Assembly: GCF_021650975.2 (NCBI RefSeq)
Contig: NZ_CP091285.1
Span: 2,108,001-2,172,000, forward strand
Reading direction: 5' to 3'
DNA: 64,000 nt
DNA from: Flavobacterium jumunjinense
GTDB lineage: Bacteria; Bacteroidota; Bacteroidia; Flavobacteriales; Flavobacteriaceae
Position 1 is the stretch's first letter, and every line of letters begins with the position of its first letter. Positions 38,801-49,300 of this stretch are shown here, piece by piece. The notes beneath the pieces were generated by a model. It did not search any database and was not told the origin of the DNA. It saw only the letters and a program-made list of their open reading frames with translations. A program made the translations under genes and the position numbers.

Positions 38801-39237
38801 CCCGTTCATTAGGATCTATTAAACCTAATATTGGACATCCTTTATGTGCAGAGGGAATTGCTGGTTTAATTAAGTTAACATTAATGCTAAAGAATAAATC
38901 AAAAGTTCCTTTTATATCTGGATATGAGAGTATGAAACATTTTGATATTAAAAAGGAAGGGTATCAATTAGACAGAAAACTACAGCCTTGGGAAGGAGAA
39001 AATCTAAAAGGAGCATTAAATTGTTTTGCAGATGGAGGAACAAATGCACATTTAATACTTAGGTCAGTAGAAAGAGATGAACTTAAATTCCAAAGGAGAA
39101 AAGAAGAAATACCTCCAAAACTTATCTCTAATAATATCAAAAAAAATAAAACGATTTCTGAAAAATCAATAATTGAAAGCTTAAACAAAAGTGAATTAAA
39201 AGTTCGAAACTTTTGGAAAGAAAAAGCTTATTTGTAA
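28402..39237 (+). CDS. Trans-AT type I polyketide synthase (PKS2)
   Basis: 3611 residues. Order: N-terminal docking helix (QIQNKEISKQEAIANMK), enoyl-isomerase-like DH (~25-300), two ACPs (Ser342 in LELDSL; Ser442 in IGLSSA), KS3 (~527-950; Cys694, His829, His869), DH (HKVNGKACVP, His1137; Asp1299), KR (~1565-1800; Tyr1711), ACP (Ser1863), KS4 (~1950-2390; Cys2125, His2260, His2297), KR (~2758-3010; ITGGTRGIG, Tyr2922), ACP (Ser3073), KS5 (~3154-3560; Cys3306, but ETNGSGT with Asn3441 for the catalytic His). No AT domains. It completes the split module begun by KS2, adds two ketide units, and ends with a second non-elongating KS whose DH lies at the start of PKS3. The ATG follows the PKS1 stop with no gap, so translation is probably coupled. 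Confidence 0.94.
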   Translation: MKIMIPETQLYYQIQNKEISKQEAIANMKFWKDRGNDFSYDYSESYLKDHKVFEKHVLLGVTHPSIMIDYLFSIYPMNDVCSLTNISFIEPVVIEPNESVKVKILSTPLDNKLEAIYTSESDQDWKLTARGTWKEINDFTEEKITIPKTEVYEDMHKYYFNNPSSFVQLGKAYHTFDKIFLHEGDIYAKIRIDAEIENREYIHHPLISNSIFLTILPQLKLNEDHEGFLPFGIGSLTVKKGIVDKECWIKVRLLKNNEELILFDAEVFSESGEVAAIYKKCALKRLRNKDLFENKTYLPSIVDSIQVYVSSKIGRRDLEVKDQESLKKINVFDFLSQLELDSLIKSISDEINIELSSQLFLEYNTLGKFSNYLYEVHGNEFSKFLKEEKEEIPKIVKFETIESQSLSTDYIEEYLQIKLQQVTKKDKKFNKKNNLMDIGLSSAQLINLTNIIENEVGIKLEATLLFEYPNILELSKYFFQENFNAFSKLIGVKHERLEQKAIPKKQFSHQFKESYKENTIDDVNEDDIAIIGMHGRFANSENLEEFWNHLVNQTDLMSEIPIDHWDYRPWFTASQEKDKIYSKWGSFINNVAEFDAEFFNISPREAEWIDPQLRLLLQSIYHTAENAGYANKFKGTNTGVFVGACFHDYLDKIAELNLPVDPYVGTGNVQTVLANRVSFTYNLNGPSISVDTACSSSLVALHQACQAIKNNECKMAFVGGVNLLLSSWHYRYFCSIGALSPSGRCHTFDAKADGYTPGECVASILIKPLKEALKDGDTIHAIVKGTASLHGGYTPSLTAPSVSGEENVIVKAWEASGISPQTISYIEAHGTGTKLGDPIEVKALKKAFYKYTDEEEFCTIGSAKGNIGHAEGAAGIAGLIKVVLQMKNKTIPALPALENINPMLELKNSALRINKKNEFWKVPNGTPRRAGISSFGFSGAYAHTIIEEYNLGENELLESYNPVCIILSARGKDQLVKKIENLYQYLKTHKEISLYDIAYTLQEGREQMEFRTGFVSSSIPETIQYLDELLKEFNEDSYALITDEIFNIETPINYPLDQLLKKWSDGATIEWKSLYKSNPRIIDLPGYPFQRKKYWIKEAITINDESVSMRDTNLLKPIGDNEFKLIFQKEDFFISDHKVNGKACVPAVMFVDLILRLLDGLGDVELEEIIWIKPITEDLIGTDLRIKIEDTTVRGSQKFVFKDIENTIFCKGSIFIGSSKLELPLDMSTSTEEAFKGVPKWDKNSIYNFFNTSGLNYGSNHQGLHEVFIDDEKIKAIIKLPKELKNTKNNFKLHPGIADPILQATVILLNQHRIFDPKKHKTPMPYSVLKISGNTDLPEVVEVELSIHSKIQNASGLSPEINIYVFDENKKLLMIWLGLRVYILEKSEEKINWKTISFEEKKEDVKEPVLDFQSRVIVGIDCPSILNNVKKKNPEIDIFKITTNECLSANFSQVALELFQILKEKYEVNVEGETIFQIVTLTSEEAHLILSLSGLLKTVHQENPDYYFQILILEESSQLEQINYSDVRSHGVEIIEYRNGKQFQEKIINLPELALDNQKVWKKNGGYLITGGSGEIAKLLVENILIQEPQASIFLVGRRPKDRVSWLNNWIQKGYNVVYFSDDLANLDSLSGILNNILNTCGKINGVIHAAGITKDNFLINKTEKEFIDVLKPKVSGINMLDKALEHVQIDFLCLFSSISGAFGNIGQADYAVANSYLNRFAQHRNQKVLEGLKFGNTISINWPLWKEGGINVSEKIEALIESRFGIPALQTNIAMTILEKAIQSKESILIPVFNGDEKKIKRIEADINNEQIVSKQPFMQNENNDIKQETILYFKELMADILKLEALEIDEKSSMEKYGIDSIMIMELNRKLESVYGKLPKTLFFEYKRIWELVDYFIEKHPDKTRSLIGIENKKIENKSIDLGSDIGIQSEKNSAFESLEREKSLSSDIAIIGISGKYPKAENLEQFWENLLQGRDCISEIPEDRWNHSKYYDSQKGIKGKTYSKWGGFMDDVDCFDPLFFGITPLEAEYMDPQERLFLECAYSTLEDAGYTRERLKSDLDFEAGPNIGVFAGVMYEEYQLYGAQLSQEGEVRALGGSPASIANRVSHYFDFHGPSMAVDTMCSSALTAIDLACKSLLNEDCEAALAGAVNTSLHPNKYIMLAQGNFVSSKGKCESFGIGGEGYVPGEGVGIVMLKKLDKAIDAGDQIYGVIKSSVINHGGRTNGYTVPNPQAQASVIKRAIKKAGVTPNDISYVEAHGTGTALGDPIEIAGLNRAFQDRTMPCPIGSVKSNIGHCESAAGISGLTKIILQLKHKKLVPSLHSAILNPNIDFSDTFFYVQQDEQDWLNPTKEINGEIIEIPRIAAISSFGAGGANAHMIIQEYIKPSSVLTKLDDYPILISAKTKEQLTKKASELLAFVQKEKEKIRLTDIAFTLQIGKEAMKYKVGFIANSLTVLITKLIDIVEGNVVEDLWYNKTNVKREVMHSQEEINDTFQKAHTPKQIMSYWLEGRTVNWASLRFNQSAAIISLPTYPFAKEKYWPNLDILNKEGAGSFNDNIMETVWVQKKWEEETITIPYNSENALSNVLIITTQETYKIAATINKKVENGEIIQIEKLKDISEGKLHNIKVIIDLTPLSNKENIEIEIIPFLQRIISLNNSLLSVLGVFSESITNGGNLMALYKSLGLEYSKVESRYLLFVDKDMQIETQVKWILKELNSTFKTTEIKIDSEKKHLPVIKEVTPFFSSATPFFDPNKVVWITGGTRGIGFTCAKYLVEKYNVKKVVLTGKTQFPPRKEWDEIEDPNWIEKISKIKKLEQKGITVHVNATNLSDPEAMRKEVKYINSSLGAIGIVIHAAGIADLETPAFIKKESNTVKKVLQPKVEGARILLEAISDQPIEKVIMFSSVSALIPSLAVGQIDYAMANSNLDLIAEQYDYPFDIISVQWPNWKDSGMGEVKSVAYQSTGLKSLSDQEGLFLLDNILRLSGSQVIMPAIIEKENWKPELLLNIPKERQATIISVSEKKQNLLFSEDKNTKNSSIEEWLVNLFSSELRIPKDRLEKDMDFSDFGVDSIILTQLMRSVNKYLEIEIDPSIFYEYTNINKLVLWVYENHKDKFDKNKEKENQKPTNTDNVNIVEEKEEFISSKSNANSEYAIIGMSCRFPDSKNIQEFWNLLSEGKSAIKKIPYDRWGIKNAGYAALLGSIEEFDILHFLITQEDAVSMDPQALLILEETLHLIYQSGYSEEEIKKTNTGVYIGARSRHIPKEDELLKSKNPILSLGQNYLAANVSQYFDFQGPSLVVDTACSSALTAIDIACKDLNSGDVNKAIVGGVTILQTPEAHKVFKQRGLLNETGEFHVFDKRANGVILGEGIGMIMIKRLEDALKDGDKIEAVISGIAINNDGRTSGHASPNFEAQRAVMQKALSKGGIKKEEISHIETNGSGTELTDLLELKAIKSIYPTSTSVTRSLGSIKPNIGHPLCAEGIAGLIKLTLMLKNKSKVPFISGYESMKHFDIKKEGYQLDRKLQPWEGENLKGALNCFADGGTNAHLILRSVERDELKFQRRKEEIPPKLISNNIKKNKTISEKSIIESLNKSELKVRNFWKEKAYL
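29980..34110 (+). other. Module 2: KS3-DH-KR-ACP
   Basis: Full KS triad (Cys694, His829, His869), perfect DH motif (His1137 to Pro1146) with Asp1299 in GIADPILQA, KR with YAVAN and GGSGEIA, ACP Ser1863. Expected to add an unsaturated C2 unit. Confidence 0.85.
34249..39090 (+). other. Module 3: KS4-KR-ACP + KS5(non-elongating), first part of a dehydrating bimodule
   Basis: KS4 is complete (Cys2125 in DTMCSSA, His2260, His2297); only a KR follows (Tyr2922), then ACP Ser3073. KS5 has Asn3441 instead of the catalytic His. The DH that should act on the beta-hydroxy intermediate is the N-terminal domain of PKS3. This is the layout known as a dehydrating bimodule in trans-AT systems, here split over two proteins. 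Confidence 0.75.
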
Positions 39238-39259
39238 ATCAATTAAAATTAAAACTCTC

Positions 39260-40345
39260 ATGGAAACAGTAACTATAAATTCTGCTAATCGATTATTAAC
39301 AAATCACTCTGTTAATGGTATTCCCACTTTACCAGGCTTAGCATATATTGATTTGATTTACCAAGTGATTTATGAAAAAGTGGATACTATTTTTTTGTAT
39401 TCAATTAGAGATCTAATAATTTATCAACCATTGCAAATTAAAGATAAAGAAGAATGGACTTTAACAATAGAAGTTAGTTCAATTAGTAATGGGTATGAAA
39501 TTCAGATTAAAGGGAATAATACAAATGAGGATTCAAATGTGGTAATAACTTTAGTGAAGGCAAAAGTTCTTAAAAACATAAAGAACTCTTTTGAATCTAA
39601 AATGGTTGGTGAACAAAGTATATTAAAGGAAATAGATGTTTCGGAGATATACAATCACTACAAAGAAAAAGCTCTTGAGCATAGTGGTATTATGAAAGCC
39701 CAGGGGAAATTAATAAAAACAATTTCAATATATAAAGCAGATTTATCCTTACATCCTAAGGAAAAAACTTCTGCTGAAAATTTTCTGTTTCATCCAACAT
39801 TATTGGATAGTGCAGCAGTAAGTTTAGGACATGGAATCAAAGAGTATGTAAATGCTTCTGGAATTTTATATCTTCCTTTGTATATTGAACAAGTAGATAT
39901 ATGGGGATTGGTTCAGGATACTTGTTTTGCCATAACAGATATAAAAGATGTTCATTTTACTGGAGATTTATTAAAATTTTCAATTCAATTTCTAAATAAT
40001 GAAGGTAAACCTCTTGTTGAATTTAAAAATTTTAGCGCTAAGCAATTTAGAATTGATAATTCAGAGGCTTCTTATTCTAATAATCTAGCAGAAAATAGTT
40101 ATGATAATGCTAATGAAAAAAGAGAAGGTGCTAAAAAATATTTGTTGAACCTTTTTAAAGCAAAAAGTCAGGTTTTCAATCTACAAATTCAAGCAGATTC
40201 TGGATTTTATGAATTGGGACTAGAATCAGTAGAGTTATTAAATATTGTAAATGAATTGCAAGAAAAAGTTGGAGAAGAGTTATCCCCAACTTTACTTTTC
40301 GAATACACCACAATACAGACATTAGCCGATTATTTAGAAAACACA
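39260..40345 (+). other. DH-ACP completing the dehydrating bimodule of KS4/KS5
   Basis: The first motif, HSVNGIPTLP, is a perfect HxxxGxxxxP. The second is HPTLLDSAAV: Asp183 is kept but the usual Gln/His four residues on is Val187. ACP Ser323 in GLESV. Its position directly at the N-terminus, after the KS5 C-terminal end of PKS2, indicates a KS0//DH split. Confidence 0.7.
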
Positions 40346-43300
40346 TATCCTTCTATTTTTAATAGTTCTTTTGGTACTACTAAACCAATAACTAAATTAT
40401 TTAAAGAAGAGATATCGAATACCTCTCAGGTGAATACTTCTAATGAGAATTTACAGGACAACGACATTGCAATTATAGGTTTGTCAGGAAGATATCCTAT
40501 GGCAGATAATCTAGAAGCTTTTTGGGAGAATCTAGTAAAAGGGAATGATGCAATAACCACAGTACCTGAATCAAGATGGGATTGGAAAAAGTTTAATGAA
40601 AAAGTAACACCTTCAGGAAAGCCAATTTCTAAATGGGGTGGTTTTATAAACAATGTAGCAGCATTTGATGCTCCTTTTTTCAAGGTTTCTCCTAAAGAAG
40701 CAGAAGAATTAGATCCTCAAGAAAGATGGTTTTTGCAAACTTGTTGGGAAGCTATAGAAGACGCAGGGTATACCCCAGAAAACATTGTTAAATCAGAGGG
40801 TAAAAACAAAATCAGGAAAGTAGGAGTCTTTGCAGGAGTAATGCATAAAGATTATAGCCTAATTGGACTAGAAGGACTAAAAAATGACGTTACAACTCTT
40901 TCGCTTAATAATGCACCAATACCTAATAGAGTATCTTACTTTTGTAATTTCCATGGACCTAGTATGGCTGTTGATACAGTTTGTTCATCTTCTTTAACAG
41001 CAATTCATCTTGCAGTCCAAAGTATTCAAAATAAAGAATGTAAAGTTGCTATCGCTGGAGGTGTCAATTTATCACTGCATCCTGCAAAATACCTTTCATA
41101 TGGTATGAGTAATTTTCATTCAACTGACGGTCGATGCAAAGCTTTCGGAGAGAATGGAGATGGTTATGTTTCCTCAGAAGGAGTAGGTGCAGCTATACTA
41201 AAACCTTTAAAACAAGCTATAAAAGATAATGATAATATTTATGCAATCATTAAAGGATCAGCAATAAATCATGTTGGTAAAGTAAGTGGAATTACCGTTC
41301 CTGGACAAATTGCTCAACAAGAACTCATAAAAGAGTGTTATGAAAAAGCAAATATTAATCCAGAACATATAACATATATAGAAGCACATGGTACAGGAAC
41401 ATCACTTGGAGATCCTATTGAAATAGAAGGACTAACAAAAGCCTTTCGTGAATATACTAATAAAACTCAATATTGTTCTATAGGTTCTTTAAAATCTAGT
41501 ATAGGGCATACGGAAGCTGCAGCTGGAATTGGTGCTTTAACTAAGGTTGCTTTACAATTAAAGAAGAAAAAATTAGTTCCTAGTTTACACGCTGAAGAAG
41601 AAAATAAATTTTTAAAATTTTCAAAAACACCTTTTTATGTGCAAAAAACACTTGAAAATTGGGAAAAAGGGATTACTCCTAGAACTGCAGGAATAAGTTC
41701 CTTTGGTGCCACAGGTACCAATGTTCATCTAGTTATTCAAGAATATGATGTGGAAAATAGAATAATGGATGAAAGCAAATTCAATGACGATTTTAGCGCT
41801 TTCATAATTCCAATTTCAGCGAAAAACAAAGATCGTGTTAAAGAATATATTTCTAGATTATTAGTACAACTAGAAAAAAATAAATTTACAGAAACAAAAC
41901 AATATAGTAATGAAGATTCATTTCTTGAATTTGAAAAACAAAAAGAAATTGTTTGCATAGAAATACAAAAGAAAATAAGCTCTATTCTTAAAATACAAGA
42001 AGAAGATATAGAAAGTAATATTGAGTGGGAAGAATTTGGTTTAGATGTTTTTCAATATTCGCAAATTTCAGAGTGGTTAGAGAAGGAATTTAAATGGACA
42101 AATGAAAAAAATGATATTGAGAATTTAACCATAAACAAACTAGCTGAGGAGATAATACAAAATAAATCAAAAGGCTCTAAAATAGTTCCAGAATTTTATG
42201 TGCAAGAAAAAAAACACCTAAGGGATTTAGCTTATTCCTTTCAAATCGGTAGGATAGAGTTAGAAGAGAGAGTGGTTTTTATAGTTAAATCTATTTCTGA
42301 ATTACAAGAAAAGTTAAGTAACCATCTAGAAAATGAAAATGGGGCAGATTTTTATGGAAACAAAAGCGACTACGAGAATGAATTTGCTTCTTTTACAAAT
42401 GACGAAGATTTTGATCATTTAGTTTATAGTTGGTTAGTAAAGAATAAATTTTTTCAGATAGGCGAATTATGGGTTAAAGGCTATCCGATAAATTGGAAAA
42501 TTATCTATCAGAATTCAAGTACTCCTCAAAGAATAAAAATACCAACTTACCCATTTTCTAATAAAGAATATTGGTTGCCTAAAATGAATACCTCTTTTGT
42601 TCAATCTTCAGTTGATCAGAAAAAAGAAGCTATTTTATCTCCATTTGTACATAAAAACAATTCAAGGTTTAATAATGTAAATTTCACATCTGTTTTTACA
42701 GGAGAAGAATTCTTTTTGTCCGATCATAAAGTTCATAATTATAGTGTTTTACCAGGAGCTGGACATGTTGAAGCGGCTTATCAAGCTTTTGTATTTGCAA
42801 ATGAAGCACAACAAAAGGCAGTTGAATTGGTAAATATCAATTTCATTAGACCAATTGTAAAAAATAGCGATACTGTAGATATAGCAATAAAATTGAAGCA
42901 GGAAAACAATGCAATTCAATTTAAATTAACAAATTTAGATAAAGAAGAGTTAATATATAGCCAAGGTGAAGTGCGTATTTTGCAAAAAAGCAATAAAGAA
43001 CATATCGATGTTTCTTCATTTTATGATATAAAAGAATACGGTGTATTGACGGGTATAGAATTGTATGAACAGTTTGATAAGATTGGAATCAATTATAAAG
43101 GAGCTCACAAGTCCATTACTAGATTATTTTATAAAAATGACGAGGTAGCTGTACAATTAAAACTAGAAGATAATTGGATTGACACTTTACCTTTTTATAA
43201 AATGCATCCAGGAATGCTTGATTCTGCTTTTCAAGCTACTTTACTATTAGAAAAAAACAAGAACGGAGAAGCAGGTTGGAAATCATTATCTCAACCCAAA

Positions 43301-46300
43301 ATGCCTTTCGGAATAGAATCTATTAAAGTATATGATTCTTGTACTTCTCAAATGTGGGCTGTTGCCAAACTAAGCAACTATACTGCTTCTGGAGATACAA
43401 TTAGTGATATTAAATTATATAATGAAAAATTAGAACTAATCATTGATATAAAAGGTTTTATAACTAAAGGAATAAAAGAAAACGATAAAAACTTATCAAC
43501 TGAATTCTTGCCAAGTCAAAAATCAGAAAGCAAAATGACGTATCTCGTTCCAAAATGGGAACATGTAAATATTGATACTATAAAAGTAACCAAACCTGAA
43601 ACCTATAAAACTTCTGTATTACTTTGTATTAATTGTCCAGAAATAGAGAAAAGAGAGTTAGCAGCAATATTTGAAGAGGTTACTTTTATAAGTGATCAAG
43701 AATTGATTGACAGTGTTTTTGGAATATTAGCAGATGGAAAAGTAAGATTTGATCATGTCTTTTGGTGGGTTAAAGAGCAAGATGGTACATTAGAACAGGC
43801 TCAAGAGTTAGGAGTTTATTTTGGTTTTAGGCTAATTAGGTCTTGCATTGCTCACCATTATAAAGATGTACCATTAGCTTGGACAATAATTACGACCAAT
43901 ACTTTTAAAATAAATGGCTTCTCAGACTCTAATTCTTGCCATTCAGGTATAGACGGATTGTTTGGATCAGTTATTAAAGAGATGCATAAATGGCAAATGA
44001 GAATTATTGACCGATCTGATGCAATTTCTAAAAATAACAAACAAATATTAACCATTCCATTTGATAAAGAAGGTAGAAGTTGGGTTTTACGTGAGAATGA
44101 ATGGTATCGTCAAAAAATAGTACAACTCAAAATCACACCAAATCAGCAAACGAAAACAGCTGCATACCGTGAGAATGGAGTATATATGATAATTGGAGGT
44201 TCTGGGAATATAGGTAAAGCAATGAGTAAATATCTTATTCAAAATTTTAATGCTCAAATTATATGGATAGGAAGAAGGCCAATTGATAATCGCATAGAAG
44301 AACAATTACTAGCAGTAGGCAATAAAAAGAACATTCCTACTTACTATACTGCAGATGTAACACAAAAATCAGAAATGCAAGCTGTATTGGAAAAAGTAAA
44401 GCAGCGTTATGGAGCTCTTCATGGAGTAATAAACTCTGCAATGATATTACAAGAACATACTATTGATGCAGTTACCGAAGAAGATTTTAGAGCTGGATAT
44501 GAAACTAAACAGAAGAGTATTTTGACGTTGTTAGAAACACTAAAAAGTACTCCGTTAGATTTCTTACTCTTATTTTCTTCAATGGTAAGTTTTATTAAAA
44601 CACCAAGATTATCTTATTACGCTGCGGGAAGTGTCTTTATGGATTCTTATGCTATTGCTAAACAGAAAGAATTACCATTTCCTATCAAAACTGTTAATTG
44701 GGGGTATTGGAATAGCCAAAAGTTAGAAGAGGCAAAAGATTTTGAGAAGTTGCAAGCAATAGGTGTGCATCCTATTAATGAAATAGAAGGAATGAACGCA
44801 TTAAATGTTTTAATGCAATCAAATCTTAATCAGATTGGGATTATGAAATTAAGTAAGCCCCTAGCATTTTCTGGATATGAAAAAGAGTTTATCAACACAT
44901 TCACTAATGAAGTAATCCCTTTTGATATTTCTCTAAGTTCAATAACGAAACATTATATAAAAGAAGCAGAGCTGAAGGACTTGTATAATAGTTCAGTTTT
45001 TGAAGATGAAATATTTACAAATCTTATAGCAAAGATAGCTTGTTATCAATTACAATCAGTAGGTCTTTTTAATAATCAAATTCCGCAAGAGAAAATTCTT
45101 GATTGGGGAGCACCAAATTATTTTAAGGATTGGTTAGAACAGTGTTTGTGTTTTTTTAAAGAGCAAAAATTATGTTTAGAACTAACTGAAAATAGATGGA
45201 AGCTTAATGAAGATTTATTGACAGATGGATTTAATGCAGAAAATTTATGGAATCAATGGAACACATTTAAAAATAGTAATCAAGAAAATACAGAAAAAAT
45301 ATTTCATATAGAATTAGTAGAAGCAACTTTGAAAGGACTTCCTTCCATTATAAAAAATGAGATTCGTCCCACTAATATTATGTTTCCAAATTCATCAATG
45401 GATAAAGTTATAAATATTTATAAAAACAATAAAGTAGCAGACTATTACAATGAAACTTTAGGAGCTTGTGTGATTTTGTATATTAAAAAAATAGTTTCTG
45501 ATAATCCAGATGTAAAGATAAGAATACTAGAAGTAGGTGCAGGAACAGGAGGAACTAGCGAGTTGTTATTCCAAAAAATAGCTCCGTTTCAAAACTATAT
45601 TGAAGAATATTGTTATACAGATATATCTCAAGCTTTTTTAAATTTTGCCAAAGATACTTATGCTTCGGGTAAATCATATATTACGTTTAAGAGATTTAAC
45701 GCTGAAGAGACTCTTGAAAATCAAGATTTTAATTATGGGGTTTATGATATTGTAATAGCAACCAATGTATTGCATGCAACATCTAATATTAGAACATCAT
45801 TAAAGAATTGCCAAGCATTATTGAAACCAGAAGGAGTGTTACTTCTAAATGAAATGAGCAAAAATGTAATATTTACACATCTTACATTTGGTTTATTAGA
45901 AGGATGGTGGCGTGCTAAAGATAAAGAAACAAGAATATCAGGATGTCCGGGGCTTTCATCACAACAATGGAAAAAAGTACTTCATCAATCAGGCTATAAA
46001 AACGTAGAATTTCCAGTAAATGAAGTACATCATTTAGGGCAACAAATAATTTGGGCTCAGGCAACTTCTTTAAGAGTAGAAAATAGCACGTTTACAAAAG
46101 AAGAATCTAATCCACAAGGGGAAATAATTCCTAAAATTCAAGAAATAAATACAAAAGAACTTTCATCAAAAGGACTTGAATTTGAGTTTACCGAATATCT
46201 CAGAAAACTAGTCAGTAAGGTTTTAAAACTTCCTTTGGAAGAAGTAAGAACTAAAGAAACTTTTGAGAATTATGGAATAGATTCTATTCTGATTGTTCAA

Positions 46301-49300
46301 CTCACAAATGAGCTTCGTAAAGATTTTGATAAAATTTCGGGAACATTGTTTTTCGAACATCAAAACTTGGATTCTATGGTGCTTTATTTTATGAAAGAGA
46401 GAAAATTAGATATAGCTAACTTTTTTGCCAAAAAAGAAGAAGATAAAATCATTTCATCTCCAGATAGATTACTAAACTCTAGTTTACTGAATTTTTCTGA
46501 TACTTGGGAAGTAGAGAAATTAGAAGATGACAAGGGAATAGATGCTTCACAACCTTTTAAAGAAGAAATAGCAATAATAGGATTGGCAGGACAGTATCCT
46601 AAAGCTGAAAATATTCGTGAATTTTGGGATAATTTAAAGAATGGGGTCAATTGTACCTCAGAAATCCCTAAAGATAGATGGGATTGGCAGGTATATTTTG
46701 AAGAAAAGAATAATTTGAATAAAGGGAGTTATTCTAAATGGGGAGGTTTCTTAAAAGATATCGATACATTTGACCCTTTATTTTTTAGAATATCTCCATT
46801 AGAAGCGGAGAAAATGGATCCTCAAGAACGTCTTTTTTTACAATGTGCATATGCGTCTATAGAAGATGCAGGATATCTTCCAGAGAATTTATCTAAAGAT
46901 AAAAAAGTGGGTGTGTTTGCAGGCGTAATGAATAGTACTTATAATAGACAATCTAATTATTGGTCTATTAGTAATAGGGTTTCATATGTCTTGGATTTTC
47001 AAGGCCCTAGCTTAACAGTCGATACGGCTTGTTCTTCGTCTTTAATGGCCATTCATTTGGCTTTTGAAAGTCTTCAAAATGGAAACTGTGATTGTGCGAT
47101 TGCAGGAGGAGTTAATTTAATTGTAACACCAGGGCATTATAACCGATTAGCAAGTGCTAATATGCTTTCAGAAGGAATACATAATAAAACTTTTGCAGCA
47201 GGAGCAGATGGTTTTGTAGATGCGGAAGGAGTAGGAGCGATAATATTGAAGCCAAAATCAAAAGCTATTGCGGATGGGGATCATATTTATGGATTGATTA
47301 AAGGAGGTAGCGCGAACTCAGGTGGCAAAACATCTGGTTACACAGTACCTAATCCTATTGCACAAGCAGATTTGATTAAAACAACTATAGAAAGATCAGG
47401 AGTGTCTCCAGAAACCATTAGCTATATAGAAGCACATGGTACAGGAACTTCATTAGGTGATCCTATAGAAGTATCAGGACTAACTAAAGCATTCAACCAA
47501 TTCACTAAAGAAAAGCAATTTTGTGCTATAGGCTCTTCAAAATCAAATATAGGACATTGTGAAAGTGCTGCAGGGATTGGAGGATTAACGAAAATACTTC
47601 TTCAATTTAAACATAAACAAATCGTACCCACATTACATAGTGAAATTTTGAATCCAGAAATTGACTTTAAATCCACTCCGTTTTATGTACAAAATAATCT
47701 TAAAGAATGGGATAAACCTGTTCTACAAGAGAATGGAATAGCCGTAACCTATCCTAGAAGAGCTGGTATTTCATCTTTTGGAGCAGGTGGTACAAATGTG
47801 CATCTTATACTTGAAGAATTTGAGCAACAAATCCCTTCAAGTATTGAAGAAGAATTGATTCTCTTGTCTGCGGCTACCAAGGAACAACTAACGTTTTTAG
47901 CAATAGAATTGTTGGATTATTTAAGATATAATAAAGAGAATACTCAACTTAAAAATATAGCATATACACTTCAAACGGGAAGAAGAAATCTTGAGTACAG
48001 ATTAGCAATTGAAGCAAAAAGCATTGATGATTTAGAGAAAAAACTATTTGACTATACAAATAATCAAATTAATTCTTCAATCTATCAAGGGATAGTCTCT
48101 AAAATAGTAGATTCAATATCAGAGGAATTCTATGAAATAGTTGAAAAAATGAGTGTCGGTAAATGGAAATCATTGGCTCAACAATGGGTAGAGGGAAAAC
48201 AAGTAAACTGGAACAAATTATACCTCGATAAACCTATAAAAGTAAGTTTACCTACTTATCCTTTTGCAAAAGAGTCTTATTGGAATCCAGAACCAGATGT
48301 AACTCTAGATACTATTAGTTTTAAAAAAGAAAAAAATATTTCTAACGAACAATATCATAAAAGCCAACTAGTTAAATTATCAAGTCCTGTAGAATATTAT
48401 AAAGAAATATACCAAGCATTTGAACAACAAACGGTGCCTCTTGTAGTAAATGAAAATGATATCATTATAAAAAGTAAGTATGATACCAACTATTCCCATT
48501 TACAAGGAACAGTATATTATTTTGAGAATATTCGAAACATCGAGAGTTGGGATCAAATTTTTAGAAAATTTAGAGGTAAGAAAATACTTTGTATTTACCC
48601 AGAAACAACTATGAATCCTCTTACAGAAGGATATAAGTCTTTCGTATATGAAAATATCCTTTCTATTTACAGAATGGCAAAATCCTGTTTTCAGTTTGAC
48701 TTTGATAAACTAGAAAAGGAATTCATTCTAATTACTAGAAATGCATTTATACTACCTAATCAAACTGAGCATGTAGATTTAATTCACGCAGCAATTACTG
48801 GATTTGTCGGTGTCATGGCAAAAGAAATGAAGAACTGGAATACAATAATTCTAGATACTGATGAACCAGTTCATCAAATCCCTGTTTCACTAAATCGGGT
48901 TGAAGATTGGTTAGTAAGAAAACAAAAAATATATCAAAAAAGGTTAATTCGCACTAAAACCAATTCAGAATTTAATAGCTCTTATGTAGTTGGTGGTACT
49001 TATATAATAATTGGAGGAGCTGGAGGAGTTGGTACAGAATGGAGCCGTTATCTTATAGGAAATTATCAGGCTAAAATTATTTGGATAGGTAGAAGAAAAA
49101 AAGACGATGCAATAACTGCCAAAATAGAAAGTCTAGATGTAAATGGAACATACATAAAATATTATGAAACAGACGTGTCCGATTATGAAACTTTTTCTTT
49201 ATTGTATAGAAAGATTAAAAAAGAACAAGGAGCAATCAATGGTGTCATTCATTCAGCAATGGCATCAACAGATCAAGAAATTACCTTGCTCACAGAGTCT

